Positions 50,281-59,965 of a stretch of DNA of 64,000 bases are shown piece after piece. The stretch lies in NCBI RefSeq assembly GCF_019703545.1, contig NZ_AP018771.1:1736001-1800000 (forward strand), written 5' to 3'. The DNA comes from Haemophilus influenzae (lineage in GTDB: Bacteria > Pseudomonadota > Gammaproteobacteria > Enterobacterales > Pasteurellaceae). Position numbers and translations under genes: made by a program. Below the pieces are notes generated by a model, which was not told the DNA's origin, did no database searches, and saw only the letters and a list, made by a program, of their open reading frames with translations. The first letter of the stretch is position 1, and each line of letters starts with the position of its first letter.

Positions 50281-51275
50281 CAGTCTCAAACAACAAAGAA
50301 TTACTCCTTGAAGTCAATCACTTAGGCGTCAGTTTTAAAATTAAAAATGATAAATCCCTTTTCTTCGCCAAACCGCAAACCTTAAAAGCGGTGAAGGATG
50401 TGTCTTTTAAACTTTACGCAGGTGAAACTCTCGGCGTAGTAGGTGAATCTGGTTGTGGTAAATCCACACTTGCACGCGCTATTATCGGTTTAGTCGAAGC
50501 GAGTGAAGGGGAAATCTTGTGGCTTGGTAAACATTTACGAAAACAATCAGCGAAACAATGGAAAGAAACGCGTAAAGATATTCAAATGATTTTCCAAGAC
50601 CCACTAGCCTCTCTCAATCCGCGAATGAATATTGGCGAAATCATTGCTGAGCCATTAAAGATCTACCAACCGCACTTAAGTGCCGCCGAAGTGAAAGAAA
50701 AAGTGCAAGCTATGATGTTGAAAGTTGGGCTTTTACCGAACTTGATTAACCGCTACCCACATGAATTTTCTGGTGGTCAATGTCAGCGTATCGGTATTGC
50801 TCGTGCATTAATCATTGAGCCCAAAATGATCATTTGTGATGAGCCCGTTTCAGCGTTAGATGTGTCGATTCAGGCTCAAGTGGTGAATTTATTGAAATCC
50901 CTGCAAAAAGAAATGGGGCTTTCCTTAATTTTTATCGCTCATGATTTAGCGGTGGTAAAACATATTTCTGACCGCGTATTAGTGATGTATTTAGGCAATG
51001 CAATGGAATTAGGCAGCGATGTGGAAGTATATAACGATACCAAACATCCTTATACCAAAGCCTTAATGTCTGCTGTTCCGATCCCCGATCCAAAATTGGA
51101 ACGCAATAAATCCATCGAATTACTTGAAGGTGATTTGCCTTCACCAATTAATCCACCGTCTGGTTGCGTATTTCGTACTCGCTGTCTAAAGGCTGATGAG
51201 AATTGTGCGAAACAAAAACCACCTTTCACCAGCCAAAACAACAGCCATTTTGTGGCTTGCTTGAAAGTCTTATAA
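50277..51275 (+). CDS. oppF: Oligopeptide ABC transporter ATPase OppF
   Basis: The 332-residue second ATPase has G-E-S-G-C-G-K-S-T, F-S-G-G-Q-C-Q-R and I-I-C-D-E-P-V-S-A-L-D, and ends with the same cysteine-rich extension (S-G-C-V-F-R-T-R-C). The ATGA overlap with oppD implies coupled translation. Last gene of the opp operon. Confidence 0.96.
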   Translation: MTVSNNKELLLEVNHLGVSFKIKNDKSLFFAKPQTLKAVKDVSFKLYAGETLGVVGESGCGKSTLARAIIGLVEASEGEILWLGKHLRKQSAKQWKETRKDIQMIFQDPLASLNPRMNIGEIIAEPLKIYQPHLSAAEVKEKVQAMMLKVGLLPNLINRYPHEFSGGQCQRIGIARALIIEPKMIICDEPVSALDVSIQAQVVNLLKSLQKEMGLSLIFIAHDLAVVKHISDRVLVMYLGNAMELGSDVEVYNDTKHPYTKALMSAVPIPDPKLERNKSIELLEGDLPSPINPPSGCVFRTRCLKADENCAKQKPPFTSQNNSHFVACLKVL

Positions 51276-51281
51276 AACAAA

Positions 51282-51310
51282 AAGTGCGGTTAAAATTCAC
51301 CGCACTTTTT
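51282..51310. terminator. Inverted uptake-sequence pair ending the opp operon
   Basis: Exact cores at 51282-51290 (plus) and 51299-51307 (minus) form a compact hairpin flanked by A and T runs. It serves both oppF and the converging gene at 51315. Confidence 0.9.
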
Positions 51311-51314
51311 ACTT

Positions 51315-52193
51315 TTACAATCCTAACTTTTCTTCAATTACCTTAGCCAAATCATCTAGCATCGCATAACGTTTACGATACATGGAACGTTTTTTACTTG
51401 GAATATCATCCAGATTTCTATCCATTTCTAAAGGTAATTCCCAGTAATCTTTTAATTCTCCGCCTGATTCGCCAAAAATTGCATCATAGTCCACTGTGTA
51501 TTGTTTGCTTTGGATGAAGCGAGATTTATTTTGGTATTTTTGTGGAATGCCCAGCAATTTATTGTAGCCTAGTATTTTTGTGAGTGATTTCATGGTTTCA
51601 ACCATTAAATAGGCAGGGCGCAAACCGTGGCATAATTTGGTTAGTTGCTTCACCATTTCTTTTGAGCCTTCAAAATTTGGCCCTTGTACAACAGCAATAA
51701 GCAACGCATCGCCTAATTTGGCAAAAGTAAGCAAATAAACTAATTCATTTCTTGGTTTATGCCATAGCTCCAAGACCCAATATCCTTCCATCGGTTGATG
51801 GGTTGTCATGCTTAATGTCATTTCAAAATCAGGAATGACTTCGCCAAAACTTAATGGTTTTTCCCATAACGGCATCGAAAGTGCGGTAAGTTTTTCAGGT
51901 AAAAATAAAAGGTTATCACAAACGGCATGAAAACGTTGTGATGCGTTAAAACGCTTATCTAAAAAACGACAAGCAACAGGATAACTATAATCCAAGTGCG
52001 TATTAAAAATATCGACGAGAAAAGGATATTGATTGATAAATTGTTCAAAGCGACGAATTGAACCACGATTTAAAAAGCTACGTAAGTTATAACGCCAATG
52101 TTTTGGGGCATCAAAACGCCCTGGTCGATATGGATAAATATCCTTAGATTGAGGCCATTGGTAAGTTGTTTTTGTTGTCATCTGGATTGCCAT
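51315..52193 (-). CDS. VirK/YbjX family protein (DUF535)
   Basis: The 292-residue protein matches the DUF535 family of E. coli YbjX and Shigella/Salmonella VirK, for example H-W-R-Y-N-L-R-S-F-L and P-Y-R-P-G-R-F-D. Members are linked to stress, virulence or envelope phenotypes, but the biochemical role is unclear. There is no signal peptide or membrane helix, so it is cytoplasmic. A second in-frame ATG at 52181 (M-T-T-K-T-T) is as plausible as the first; neither has a good ribosome site. One uptake sequence (51879-51887). Confidence 0.8.
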   Translation of the reverse strand: MAIQMTTKTTYQWPQSKDIYPYRPGRFDAPKHWRYNLRSFLNRGSIRRFEQFINQYPFLVDIFNTHLDYSYPVACRFLDKRFNASQRFHAVCDNLLFLPEKLTALSMPLWEKPLSFGEVIPDFEMTLSMTTHQPMEGYWVLELWHKPRNELVYLLTFAKLGDALLIAVVQGPNFEGSKEMVKQLTKLCHGLRPAYLMVETMKSLTKILGYNKLLGIPQKYQNKSRFIQSKQYTVDYDAIFGESGGELKDYWELPLEMDRNLDDIPSKKRSMYRKRYAMLDDLAKVIEEKLGL

Positions 52194-52285
52194 TAATTGA
52201 TTATAATTTCAGAGAGAATTTTGACATAATTTCAGGAAATTTTCCATTTATGCTATTCTAAACACAATTTTTAAAAGGAATACTT

Positions 52286-52903
52286 ATGTCTGAAATTAAA
52301 CTTAATTACCACAAAACCCACTTTTTAACGAGCGCACCGAATATTCGTTCCATTCCTGAAGATACGGGCATTGAAATTGCGTTTGCGGGTCGTTCAAATG
52401 CAGGAAAATCGACCGCACTTAATGCATTAACCAATCAAAAAAATTTAGCGCGCACCTCAAAAACACCGGGGCGCACGCAATTGATTAACTTATTTGAAGT
52501 AGAGCCTAATTGTAAATTGGTAGATTTACCGGGCTATGGCTATGCCGCAGTGCCAGAGCAAATGAAAATCCAATGGCAAAAATCCTTGGGCGAATATTTG
52601 CAAAAACGAGAATGTTTGGCGGGATTGGTTGTGTTGATGGATATTCGCCATCCGCTTAAGGATCTTGACCAACAAATGATTGAATGGGCGGTTTCTGCAG
52701 ATTTACCAGTACTTTTATTGCTAACTAAAGCCGATAAATTGAGCCAAAGTGCACGTAGTAAACAAGTAAAAATGGTGCGTGAAGCAATTCTTCCATTTCA
52801 AGGCGATATACAAGTTGAGGCTTTTTCTGCACAAAATAAAATTGGTATTGATAAATTGGCGGCGAAATTAGATTTTTGGTTTTCGCCACTTTTTGCGGAA
52901 TAA
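52286..52903 (+). CDS. engB: Ribosome-assembly GTPase EngB (YihA/YsxC)
   Basis: This 205-residue TrmE-Era-EngA-EngB-type GTPase helps assemble the 50S subunit and is usually essential. G-R-S-N-A-G-K-S-T is G1, G-R-T-Q is in switch I, D-L-P-G-Y-G is G3 and T-K-A-D is G4. An AAGGAA site precedes the ATG. One uptake core (52412-52420) sits right next to the G1 codons. Divergent from the VirK-like gene. Confidence 0.96.
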   Translation: MSEIKLNYHKTHFLTSAPNIRSIPEDTGIEIAFAGRSNAGKSTALNALTNQKNLARTSKTPGRTQLINLFEVEPNCKLVDLPGYGYAAVPEQMKIQWQKSLGEYLQKRECLAGLVVLMDIRHPLKDLDQQMIEWAVSADLPVLLLLTKADKLSQSARSKQVKMVREAILPFQGDIQVEAFSAQNKIGIDKLAAKLDFWFSPLFAE

Positions 52904-52914
52904 AATATGAATTT

Positions 52915-52930
52915 TGCGATCTAGATCGCA
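52915..52930 (+). promoter_or_regulatory. Competence regulatory element (CRP-S site) upstream of comM
   Basis: TGCGATCTAGATCGCA is a perfect TGCGA-N6-TCGCA palindrome with T and A tracts on either side. This is the CRP-S class of site that needs both CRP and Sxy. Its centre is about 60 bp from the predicted comM start of transcription, a standard class I spacing. Confidence 0.88.
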
Positions 52931-52971
52931 AAAAAAGCACGGAATGAATGATTTCATTACGTGCTTTTTTT
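52930..52971 (+). terminator. Terminator of engB, lying between the CRP-S site and the comM -10
   Basis: An A-run plus GCACG pairs with CGTGC plus a T-run, the stem extended by TGAAATCA-type pairing around ATGA. The T-run leads straight into TATAGT (52971-52976), the likely comM -10. Confidence 0.8.
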
Positions 52972-53017
52972 ATAGTGCAAAAACTATCTTCATTTTTACC
53001 GCACTTTAAGGATTATC

Positions 53018-54547
53018 ATGTCCCTTGCTATTGTTTACAGCCGTGCTTCTATGGGTGTGCAAGCACCGCTAGTCACCATTGAGGTGCATTTAAGCAACGG
53101 AAAACCAGGATTTACACTTGTTGGTTTGCCAGAAAAAACCGTGAAAGAGGCACAAGATAGGGTGCGTAGTGCGTTGATGAATGCACAATTTAAATACCCA
53201 GCCAAGCGTATCACAGTGAATCTCGCCCCTGCGGATTTACCGAAAGAAGGTGGGCGATTTGATTTGCCTATTGCTATCGGAATTTTAGCTGCATCGGATC
53301 AGCTTGATGCAAGCCGTTTAAAGCAATTTGAATTTGTGGCTGAACTTGCGCTGACGGGACAATTGCGTGGCGTACATGGTGTGATTCCCGCTATTCTTGC
53401 AGCACAAAAGTCAAAGCGAGAGTTAATTATCGCGAAACAAAATGCTAATGAAGCCTCGCTCGTGTCTGATCAAAATACTTATTTTGCACAAACGCTTTTA
53501 GATGTAGTGCAATTTCTCAACGGTCAGGAAAAATTACCACTCGCCACTGAAATTGTGAAAGAAAGTGCGGTAAATTTTTCAGGTAAAAATACGTTAGATT
53601 TAACGGATATTATTGGACAACAGCACGCTAAACGAGCATTGACCATTGCCGCAGCAGGGCAGCATAATTTGCTCTTTCTTGGCCCACCGGGTACAGGAAA
53701 AACCATGTTAGCCAGCCGTTTGACAGGGCTTTTACCTGAAATGACAGATTTAGAAGCGATAGAAACAGCATCTGTAACGAGTTTAGTTCAAAACGAGTTA
53801 AATTTTCATAATTGGAAGCAACGTCCTTTTCGCGCACCACATCATAGTGCATCAATGCCAGCTTTAGTTGGTGGTGGGACGATCCCTAAACCTGGCGAAA
53901 TATCCTTAGCAACAAATGGGGTGCTGTTTCTTGATGAACTTCCAGAGTTTGAACGAAAAGTGTTAGATGCACTACGTCAGCCTTTAGAAAGTGGTGAGAT
54001 TATTATTTCTCGTGCTAATGCCAAAATTCAATTTCCGGCTCGTTTTCAATTAGTGGCAGCGATGAATCCAAGCCCTACAGGCCATTATACTGGGACACAT
54101 AACCGCACTTCACCCCAGCAAATTATGCGTTATTTGAATCGACTTTCAGGGCCATTTTTAGATCGTTTTGATTTATCTATTGAAGTGCCTTTATTGCCAC
54201 AAGGCAGCTTACAAAATACAGGTGATCGTGGCGAAACCAGCGCGCAAGTTCGTGAAAAAGTGTTAAAAGTGCGTGAGATTCAAATGGAAAGAGCAGGGAA
54301 AATTAACGCTTATTTGAACAGTAAAGAGATTGAGCGTGATTGCAAGTTAAATGATAAAGATGCCTTTTTCCTTGAAAAAGCACTGAATAAACTGGGGCTT
54401 TCTGTTCGGGCTTATCATCGTATTTTGAAAGTTTCTCGAACCATTGCCGATCTACAAGGAGAACAACAAATTTCTCAACCGCACTTGGCGGAGGCCTTGG
54501 GCTATCGAGCAATGGATCGTTTGCTGCAGAAATTGTCGAATATGTAA
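53018..54547 (+). CDS. comM: Branch-migration helicase ComM
   Basis: The 509-residue protein, once called Mg-chelatase-like, has an N-terminal Lon-like domain (about 1-170), an AAA+ domain (G-P-P-G-T-G-K-T-M Walker A near 220; L-F-L-D-E-L-P-E-F Walker B; N-P-S-P-T-G-H-Y) and a C-terminal Mg-chelatase domain. ComM extends heteroduplex joints during integration of transforming DNA. It is controlled by a CRP-S site (52915-52930), as expected of the competence regulon, and is itself dense in uptake sequences (53563-53571, 54102-54110, 54478-54486, plus 52998-53006 upstream). Confidence 0.97.
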   Translation: MSLAIVYSRASMGVQAPLVTIEVHLSNGKPGFTLVGLPEKTVKEAQDRVRSALMNAQFKYPAKRITVNLAPADLPKEGGRFDLPIAIGILAASDQLDASRLKQFEFVAELALTGQLRGVHGVIPAILAAQKSKRELIIAKQNANEASLVSDQNTYFAQTLLDVVQFLNGQEKLPLATEIVKESAVNFSGKNTLDLTDIIGQQHAKRALTIAAAGQHNLLFLGPPGTGKTMLASRLTGLLPEMTDLEAIETASVTSLVQNELNFHNWKQRPFRAPHHSASMPALVGGGTIPKPGEISLATNGVLFLDELPEFERKVLDALRQPLESGEIIISRANAKIQFPARFQLVAAMNPSPTGHYTGTHNRTSPQQIMRYLNRLSGPFLDRFDLSIEVPLLPQGSLQNTGDRGETSAQVREKVLKVREIQMERAGKINAYLNSKEIERDCKLNDKDAFFLEKALNKLGLSVRAYHRILKVSRTIADLQGEQQISQPHLAEALGYRAMDRLLQKLSNM

Positions 54548-54580
54548 AAACGCGTGGAAAGAATACCACCCGTGAAAGGA

Positions 54581-55252
54581 TTAGTAAGTGCTTTGAGTGT
54601 CTTGAGTACCGCTAATAATTGCAATGCCAGCGCTTGCACCAATGCGAGTCGCACCCGCCTTAATCATTGCAAGTGCAGTTTCAGTATCACGCACACCACC
54701 TGATGCTTTAACACCAATATTGCCGACCGTTTGTTTCATCAATGCAACATCTTCTACAGTCGCCCCGCCTTTATTGAAGCCTGTTGATGTTTTTACAAAA
54801 GCCACGCCGATTTCTTTACAAATTTCACAGGCTTTCACTATTTCATCTTTAGTGAGCAAACAAGTTTCTAAAATCACTTTTAATGGCGTGCCATTACAAG
54901 CATTAAATACCGCTTGAATATCTTGTTTTACTGCATTCCATTTTTGCGATTTTATCCAACCTACATTGATTACCATATCAATTTCATCTGCACCTGCTTT
55001 AATGGATTCTTGTGTTTCAAATGCTTTGACTGAGGTTAAATTCGCCCCCAAAGGGAAGCCAACTACGGTGCAAATTTTTACATTTGAGCCAGCAAGTTTT
55101 TCTTTAGCGAGTGGAATATAAGCAGAATTGATACATACAGAATAAAATCCGTGTTCAATCGCTTCATTACAGAGTGTCGAAATATCTTGTTCATTTTTTT
55201 CTGCGGTAAGTGCGGTGTGATCGATATATTGAGCAAGTTGATTCGGTGTCAT
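54581..55252 (-). CDS. deoC: Deoxyribose-phosphate aldolase
   Basis: The 223-residue class I aldolase splits deoxyribose-5-phosphate to glyceraldehyde-3-phosphate and acetaldehyde in nucleoside salvage. I-D-H-T-A-L-T opens the fold, V-I-L-E-T-C-L-L holds catalytic-region residues, and V-K-T-S-T-G-F contains the Schiff-base lysine. It is the short type rather than the 259-residue E. coli form. It stands alone here instead of in a deo operon. Salvage of nucleotides from taken-up DNA is a plausible use. Converges with comM across 33 bp. Confidence 0.96.
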   Translation of the reverse strand: MTPNQLAQYIDHTALTAEKNEQDISTLCNEAIEHGFYSVCINSAYIPLAKEKLAGSNVKICTVVGFPLGANLTSVKAFETQESIKAGADEIDMVINVGWIKSQKWNAVKQDIQAVFNACNGTPLKVILETCLLTKDEIVKACEICKEIGVAFVKTSTGFNKGGATVEDVALMKQTVGNIGVKASGGVRDTETALAMIKAGATRIGASAGIAIISGTQDTQSTY

Positions 55253-55362
55253 GATTTTCCTCCTTTTATTTATGTTTTACCTATTGTAGCAAAAATTCTT
55301 TATTTTTGACTATGGTTTTACGCTCAATTACAATCATCTCAACAAGATAAGGAATAAATAAA

Positions 55363-55866
55363 ATGAAGATTAAAAAATTACTCAAGAATGGATTATCCCT
55401 CTTTTTAACATTTATTGTGATAACTAGCATACTGGATTTTGTTCGTCGCCCTGTAGTGCCAGAGGAAATAAATAAAATCACGTTACAAGATCTTCAAGGG
55501 AATACGTTCTCTCTTGAAAGTCTTGATCAAAACAAACCCACATTACTTTATTTTTGGGGAACTTGGTGTGGTTATTGTCGTTATACTTCGCCAGCAATTA
55601 ATTCTTTAGCAAACGAAGGCTATCAAGTTGTATCGGTGGCATTACGTTCAGGCAATGAGGCGGACGTAAATGATTATTTAAGTAAGCATGACTACCACTT
55701 CACTACGGTTAATGATCCTAAAGGGGAATTTGCAGAACGATGGCAAATTAATGTGACGCCCACAATTGTGCTGTTGAGTAAAGGCAAAATGGATCTTGTT
55801 ACGACCGGCCTAACGAGTTATTGGGGATTAAAAGTGCGGTTGTTTTTCGCAGAGTTTTTTGGCTAA
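55363..55866 (+). CDS. Membrane-anchored TlpA/ScsD-like thioredoxin
   Basis: The 167-residue protein has an N-terminal membrane anchor (L-F-L-T-F-I-V-I-T-S-I-L) and a periplasmic thioredoxin domain with the redox motif W-G-T-W-C-G-Y-C. It resembles ScsD and TlpA-type reductases that keep periplasmic cysteines or cytochrome c assembly partners reduced. The cis-Pro (V-T-P-T-I-V-L) is present. Partner protein unknown; no ccm or scs genes are adjacent. Ends with an uptake core at 55832-55840 inside the coding region. Confidence 0.85.
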   Translation: MKIKKLLKNGLSLFLTFIVITSILDFVRRPVVPEEINKITLQDLQGNTFSLESLDQNKPTLLYFWGTWCGYCRYTSPAINSLANEGYQVVSVALRSGNEADVNDYLSKHDYHFTTVNDPKGEFAERWQINVTPTIVLLSKGKMDLVTTGLTSYWGLKVRLFFAEFFG

Positions 55867-55918
55867 GCAGTAGAAAATCTATTACAATACGCAGACTTAT
55901 TTTAAAGAGGACAGAATT

Positions 55919-56845
55919 ATGATTATCGTAACAGGCGGCGCTGGTTTTATTGGCAGCAATATTGTCAAAGCATTGAATGATTTAGGGAGCAAAGATATTT
56001 TAGTGGTCGATAACTTAAAAGATGGCACGAAATTTGCCAATTTAGTTGATTTAGACATTGCAGATTATTGCGATAAAGAAGATTTCATTGCTTCTATTAT
56101 TGCGGGCGACGAATTTGGCGATATTGATGCGGTATTCCACGAGGGGGCATGTTCTGCGACTACGGAATGGGATGGCAAATACATTATGCACAATAACTAT
56201 GAATATTCTAAAGAGTTGTTGCACTATTGCCTTGACCGCGAAATTCCTTTTTTCTATGCCTCAAGTGCAGCAACTTATGGAGACACCAAAGTATTCCGTG
56301 AAGAACGTGAATTTGAAGGCCCATTAAATGTTTATGGCTATTCTAAATTCTTGTTCGATCAATATGTACGCAACATTTTGCCAGAAGCAAAATCGCCAGT
56401 ATGTGGTTTCCGTTATTTCAATGTTTACGGGCCGCGTGAAAATCATAAAGGTTCTATGGCGAGTGTGGCATTCCACTTGAATAACCAAATCTTAAAAGGC
56501 GAAAATCCAAAATTATTTGCAGGCAGCGAAGGATTCCGCCGTGATTTTGTTTATGTGGGCGATGTGGCTGCAGTGAATATTTGGTGTTGGCAAAATGGTA
56601 TTTCGGGTATTTACAACCTTGGTACAGGAAATGCAGAAAGTTTCCGTGCGGTGGCTGATGCGGTAGTGAAATTCCACGGAAAAGGCGAGATTGAAACCAT
56701 TCCATTCCCAGAGCATTTGAAATCTCGTTATCAAGAATATACTCAAGCAGATTTAACTAAACTTCGCTCAACAGGCTACGATAAACCATTCAAAACAGTC
56801 GCGGAAGGCGTGGCTGAATATATGGCGTGGTTGAATAGAAAATAA
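55919..56845 (+). CDS. hldD: ADP-L-glycero-D-manno-heptose 6-epimerase
   Basis: The 308-residue short-chain dehydrogenase (formerly rfaD) makes the heptose donor of the LPS inner core. G-G-A-G-F-I-G-S-N is the NAD(P) loop, S-S-A-A-T-Y-G the catalytic Ser/Thr region and Y-G-Y-S-K the Tyr-Lys pair. A strong terminator follows. The heptosyltransferase waaF at the right edge of the window uses its product. An AAAGAGGA site precedes the ATG. Confidence 0.97.
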   Translation: MIIVTGGAGFIGSNIVKALNDLGSKDILVVDNLKDGTKFANLVDLDIADYCDKEDFIASIIAGDEFGDIDAVFHEGACSATTEWDGKYIMHNNYEYSKELLHYCLDREIPFFYASSAATYGDTKVFREEREFEGPLNVYGYSKFLFDQYVRNILPEAKSPVCGFRYFNVYGPRENHKGSMASVAFHLNNQILKGENPKLFAGSEGFRRDFVYVGDVAAVNIWCWQNGISGIYNLGTGNAESFRAVADAVVKFHGKGEIETIPFPEHLKSRYQEYTQADLTKLRSTGYDKPFKTVAEGVAEYMAWLNRK

Positions 56846-56859
56846 ATTATTAATGGAGT

Positions 56860-56894
56860 AAATCCCCTATAGCTTATCGGTATAGGGGATTTTA
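56860..56894. terminator. Bidirectional terminator between hldD and xylB
   Basis: AAATCCCCTATA (56860-56871) pairs perfectly with TATAGGGGATTT (56881-56892), with T-rich flanks. Confidence 0.9.
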
Positions 56895-56895
56895 T

Positions 56896-58377
56896 TTAAT
56901 ATAATTGTGATAAATGTGTTAAATAACGCTCATAAGCACTTTGATAATTTTTCACCTGTGATAAGTTGGGATAAGCTTTTGAGTTTTCATCTAAGTGAAT
57001 GAAGGTTTCGCATAAAAATTCCAGTTCTCCTTCTCCATTTGCCCACATAGTTTGAATTGCTCCTCCTAATGCAGCAGCTTCTTCTTCCTGCAAACATACC
57101 ACTTCAGAATTCATCACATCAGCAATCATTTGCCGCCAAAATGAGCTTTTTGCGCCACCTCCAATTAGGCGAATTTGTGAGGTTTTGAGGCCAGCTTGAC
57201 GAAATAAATCTAAGCCATAGCGAAGCGTAAAAGTAGCACTTTCCATCATTGCTCGACAAAGATTTTCTCGTGTGAAATTACTTGAATCTAATCCTAAAAT
57301 GCTCGCTTTTGTATTGGGTAAAGGTGGAACTCTTTCACCATTAAAGAATGGCAAAATAGTAATGCCATTCGCGCCAATAGGTGCTTGTTGAGCAAGTTGA
57401 TTTAATTCTTCAATATCAATATTGAGCAAATTCATTAGCTGTTTATTTGAGGAGGTTATATTCATTACACAAACCAGTGGTAACCAGCCATTATTACTTG
57501 AACAAAAATTTGCGATCATTGGTGGTAAATTAAGTAATGGCTTTTGCGTATAAGCATACAAGGTACCAGAAGTACCGAGACTCATCGTAGCAATCCCTTC
57601 TCGAATATTTCCTGTACCAATTGCTCCCATCATATTATCGCCTCCACCTGTGGAGACGATGACATTATCATTAAAACCAAATAAAGTCGCAATTTCAGGT
57701 TTAATCACACCGATTTTTTGTTCGGCAGAAAGTAATTTTGGTAACACTTCATCCATATTTAATTCTGGCGCAAGATATTTGAAGACTTCTCTTTTCCATT
57801 CTCTTTTCACAACATCGAAATAACCACTACCGGAAGCATCACCAAATTCAGTGCAGAATTTTCCTGTTAGCCAATAATTTAGATAATCGTGTGGCAGCAT
57901 AATTTTGCGAATATTGGCAAATTTATCAGGATAATTTTGACGAAACCAACTCAGTTTTGAAGCCGTGTAACCAGTTTGACAAATGATGCCTAATTTTTCA
58001 AATACGGCTGTTTGTCCGCCTAATTTTTCGATCAATATATCATTTTCCGTAGCGGTTTCTGTATCACACCAAAGCTTAGCCCTATATAGAGGACGATCGT
58101 TTTTATCTAACATTACCAGTCCATGTTGTTGTCCTGAAATGCCTATTCCCTTCACTAAATTAGGTGAAAAGTGCGGTGAATTTTTTGCTTGTTTCAATGC
58201 AATTTGTAATGCTTGTTGTAATGCCTCAATCCACCAATTTGGTTGTTGTTCACGTCTTCCATTGGATTGTGTAATTAATTCATGTTTTGCGTAACCAACT
58301 CCAATCACTTTTTTTTGGACAGAATCAAGCACTATCGCCTTTGTTCCTTGTGTGCCACAATCAATTCCTATATACAT
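56896..58377 (-). CDS. xylB: Xylulokinase
   Basis: The 493-residue FGGY-family kinase phosphorylates D-xylulose. I-G-I-D-C-G-T-Q-G-T-K-A is the N-terminal phosphate loop, and G-G-G-A-K-S-S-F-W the ADP-binding motif. I chose the ATG at 58377, preceded by AGGAGA; the frame runs 18 codons further but those would be read from the uptake-sequence hairpin. It is downstream of xylA in one operon and contains one uptake core (58169-58177). Confidence 0.96.
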   Translation of the reverse strand: MYIGIDCGTQGTKAIVLDSVQKKVIGVGYAKHELITQSNGRREQQPNWWIEALQQALQIALKQAKNSPHFSPNLVKGIGISGQQHGLVMLDKNDRPLYRAKLWCDTETATENDILIEKLGGQTAVFEKLGIICQTGYTASKLSWFRQNYPDKFANIRKIMLPHDYLNYWLTGKFCTEFGDASGSGYFDVVKREWKREVFKYLAPELNMDEVLPKLLSAEQKIGVIKPEIATLFGFNDNVIVSTGGGDNMMGAIGTGNIREGIATMSLGTSGTLYAYTQKPLLNLPPMIANFCSSNNGWLPLVCVMNITSSNKQLMNLLNIDIEELNQLAQQAPIGANGITILPFFNGERVPPLPNTKASILGLDSSNFTRENLCRAMMESATFTLRYGLDLFRQAGLKTSQIRLIGGGAKSSFWRQMIADVMNSEVVCLQEEEAAALGGAIQTMWANGEGELEFLCETFIHLDENSKAYPNLSQVKNYQSAYERYLTHLSQLY

Positions 58378-58396
58378 AATGTCTCCTAAAATAAAA

Positions 58397-58422
58397 AAGT
58401 GCGGTGGAATACAACCGCACTT
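58397..58422 (-). terminator. Inverted uptake-sequence hairpin between xylA and xylB
   Basis: Exact cores at 58397-58405 and 58414-58422 face each other across eight bases, with A/T runs outside. Because xylB follows in the same direction, it would attenuate or stabilise the xylA end rather than end the operon. Confidence 0.65.
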
Positions 58423-58433
58423 TTGCTTCATTT

Positions 58434-59753
58434 TTAGCTATAAATAACTTGGTTTACCAAATTTTCCAAATATTCTTGCTGACCTGAAACTGGTTTTGGC
58501 GCTAAATCTTTTTGTTGGACTAGTTGCGCAAGTGTTTCAAGTGAAGTTTTACCTTGCAAAATATGCTGACCAAGTTCACTATTCCAACCTGCATAGCGTT
58601 CATTAACAATTTTTTGTAAGGTTTCCTCTTGTAACATTTTTGCTGCACGTTTTAAGGATAATGCCAATACATCAATTGCACCGATATGAGCGTAAAATAA
58701 ATCATAAGGATCAATACTTTGTCGGCGAATTTTCGCATCAAAATTAAAACCTCCAGTAGTAAAACCACCATGTTTTAAAATTTCATACATAACTAACGTG
58801 TTTTCTTCAACACTATTTGGGAATTGGTCGGTATCCCAGCCTAATTGTGGATCGCCACGATTAGCATCAATTGAGCCAAAAATATCTAATGCACAAGCTG
58901 TTGCAATTTCATGTTGAAAGGTATGGCCAGCAAGCGTCGCGTGGTTAGCTTCAATATTAACTTTAATTTCTTTTTCTAAACCAAATTGTTTTAGGAAACC
59001 ATACACTGTTGCCACATCATAATCATATTGATGTTTAGTTGGTTCTTGCGGTTTTGGCTCAATTAATAATGTACCTTTAAACCCAATTTTATGCTTATGT
59101 TCTACCACCATTTGCATAAAACGACCAATTTGTTCACGTTCACGTTTCAAATCGGTATTCAATAAAGTTTCATATCCCTCACGTCCACCCCATAATACGT
59201 AATTTTCTCCACCTAAACGTTGAGTGGCATTCATCGCATTAAACACTTGTGTTGCAGCCCAAGCAAAAACCTCAGGATTAGGATTGGTTGCTGCACCAGA
59301 CATATAACGAGGATTAGTAAAACAATTTGCAGTTCCCCATAAGAGTTTTACACCCGTTTCTTCTTGTTTGCGTTCTAAAATATCAACAATATGATGAAAA
59401 TTTTGTACATATTCCCGCACTGAATTACCTTCAGGTGCAATATCAACATCATGAAAACAATAATAAGGCACGCCTAACTTATTCAAAAACTCAAAAGCAA
59501 TATCGGCTTTTTGTTCTGCGCCAGCAAGCAAATTTGAATTTTTCTGCCAACTTCGCTCCAAAGAACCTAGCCCAAACATATCATTCCCATTCCAGCAAAA
59601 GGTATGCCAATAACACACCGCTAAGCGTAAATGTTCAGCCATAGTTTTACCTAAAATTACTTGATTAGCATCATAATGTTTGAAAGCAAAAGGATTTGTG
59701 GATTTTTCTCCCTCAAAGGAGATTTTTTCAATTTTATCGAAATAGGTTGTCAT
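58434..59753 (-). CDS. xylA: Xylose isomerase
   Basis: The 439-residue metal-dependent TIM-barrel enzyme converts D-xylose to D-xylulose. Y-Y-C-F-H-D-V-D-I contains the catalytic His and its Asp partner; [12 protein letters not shown] and [12 protein letters not shown] carry the metal ligands. It is a class II enzyme of normal length. A near-consensus CRP site lies about 100 bp upstream of its start. Confidence 0.97.
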   Translation of the reverse strand: MTTYFDKIEKISFEGEKSTNPFAFKHYDANQVILGKTMAEHLRLAVCYWHTFCWNGNDMFGLGSLERSWQKNSNLLAGAEQKADIAFEFLNKLGVPYYCFHDVDIAPEGNSVREYVQNFHHIVDILERKQEETGVKLLWGTANCFTNPRYMSGAATNPNPEVFAWAATQVFNAMNATQRLGGENYVLWGGREGYETLLNTDLKREREQIGRFMQMVVEHKHKIGFKGTLLIEPKPQEPTKHQYDYDVATVYGFLKQFGLEKEIKVNIEANHATLAGHTFQHEIATACALDIFGSIDANRGDPQLGWDTDQFPNSVEENTLVMYEILKHGGFTTGGFNFDAKIRRQSIDPYDLFYAHIGAIDVLALSLKRAAKMLQEETLQKIVNERYAGWNSELGQHILQGKTSLETLAQLVQQKDLAPKPVSGQQEYLENLVNQVIYS

Positions 59754-59965
59754 AACATTTTCCTCTCTAGGTGATGAAATTTTTCGTATTTTTGTGAAAA
59801 ACTAGCTTTTCATCAATTATGTTATTTAATTTTTCTATGTTGATTATTTGCAACTGTGGAGTGGATCACAGTTGTGAAAAAACGTAATAGATAAAGTAGT
59901 TTTAGTAATTTTAATTCTTTTCTTCTTTGACTAAAGTAAATTTGCCTTATACATCAGGAGGAATA
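59754..59965 (-). promoter_or_regulatory. xylA upstream control region with a CRP site
   Basis: TGTGGAGTGGATCACA (59855-59870) is a CRP site with one mismatch in the left half. Closer to xylA, GAAATTTTTCG and TATTTTTGTGAAAAA (about 59775-59802) form A/T-rich direct repeats roughly 10 bp apart, which might bind XylR. The region also separates xylA from the divergent lyase gene. Confidence 0.55.
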
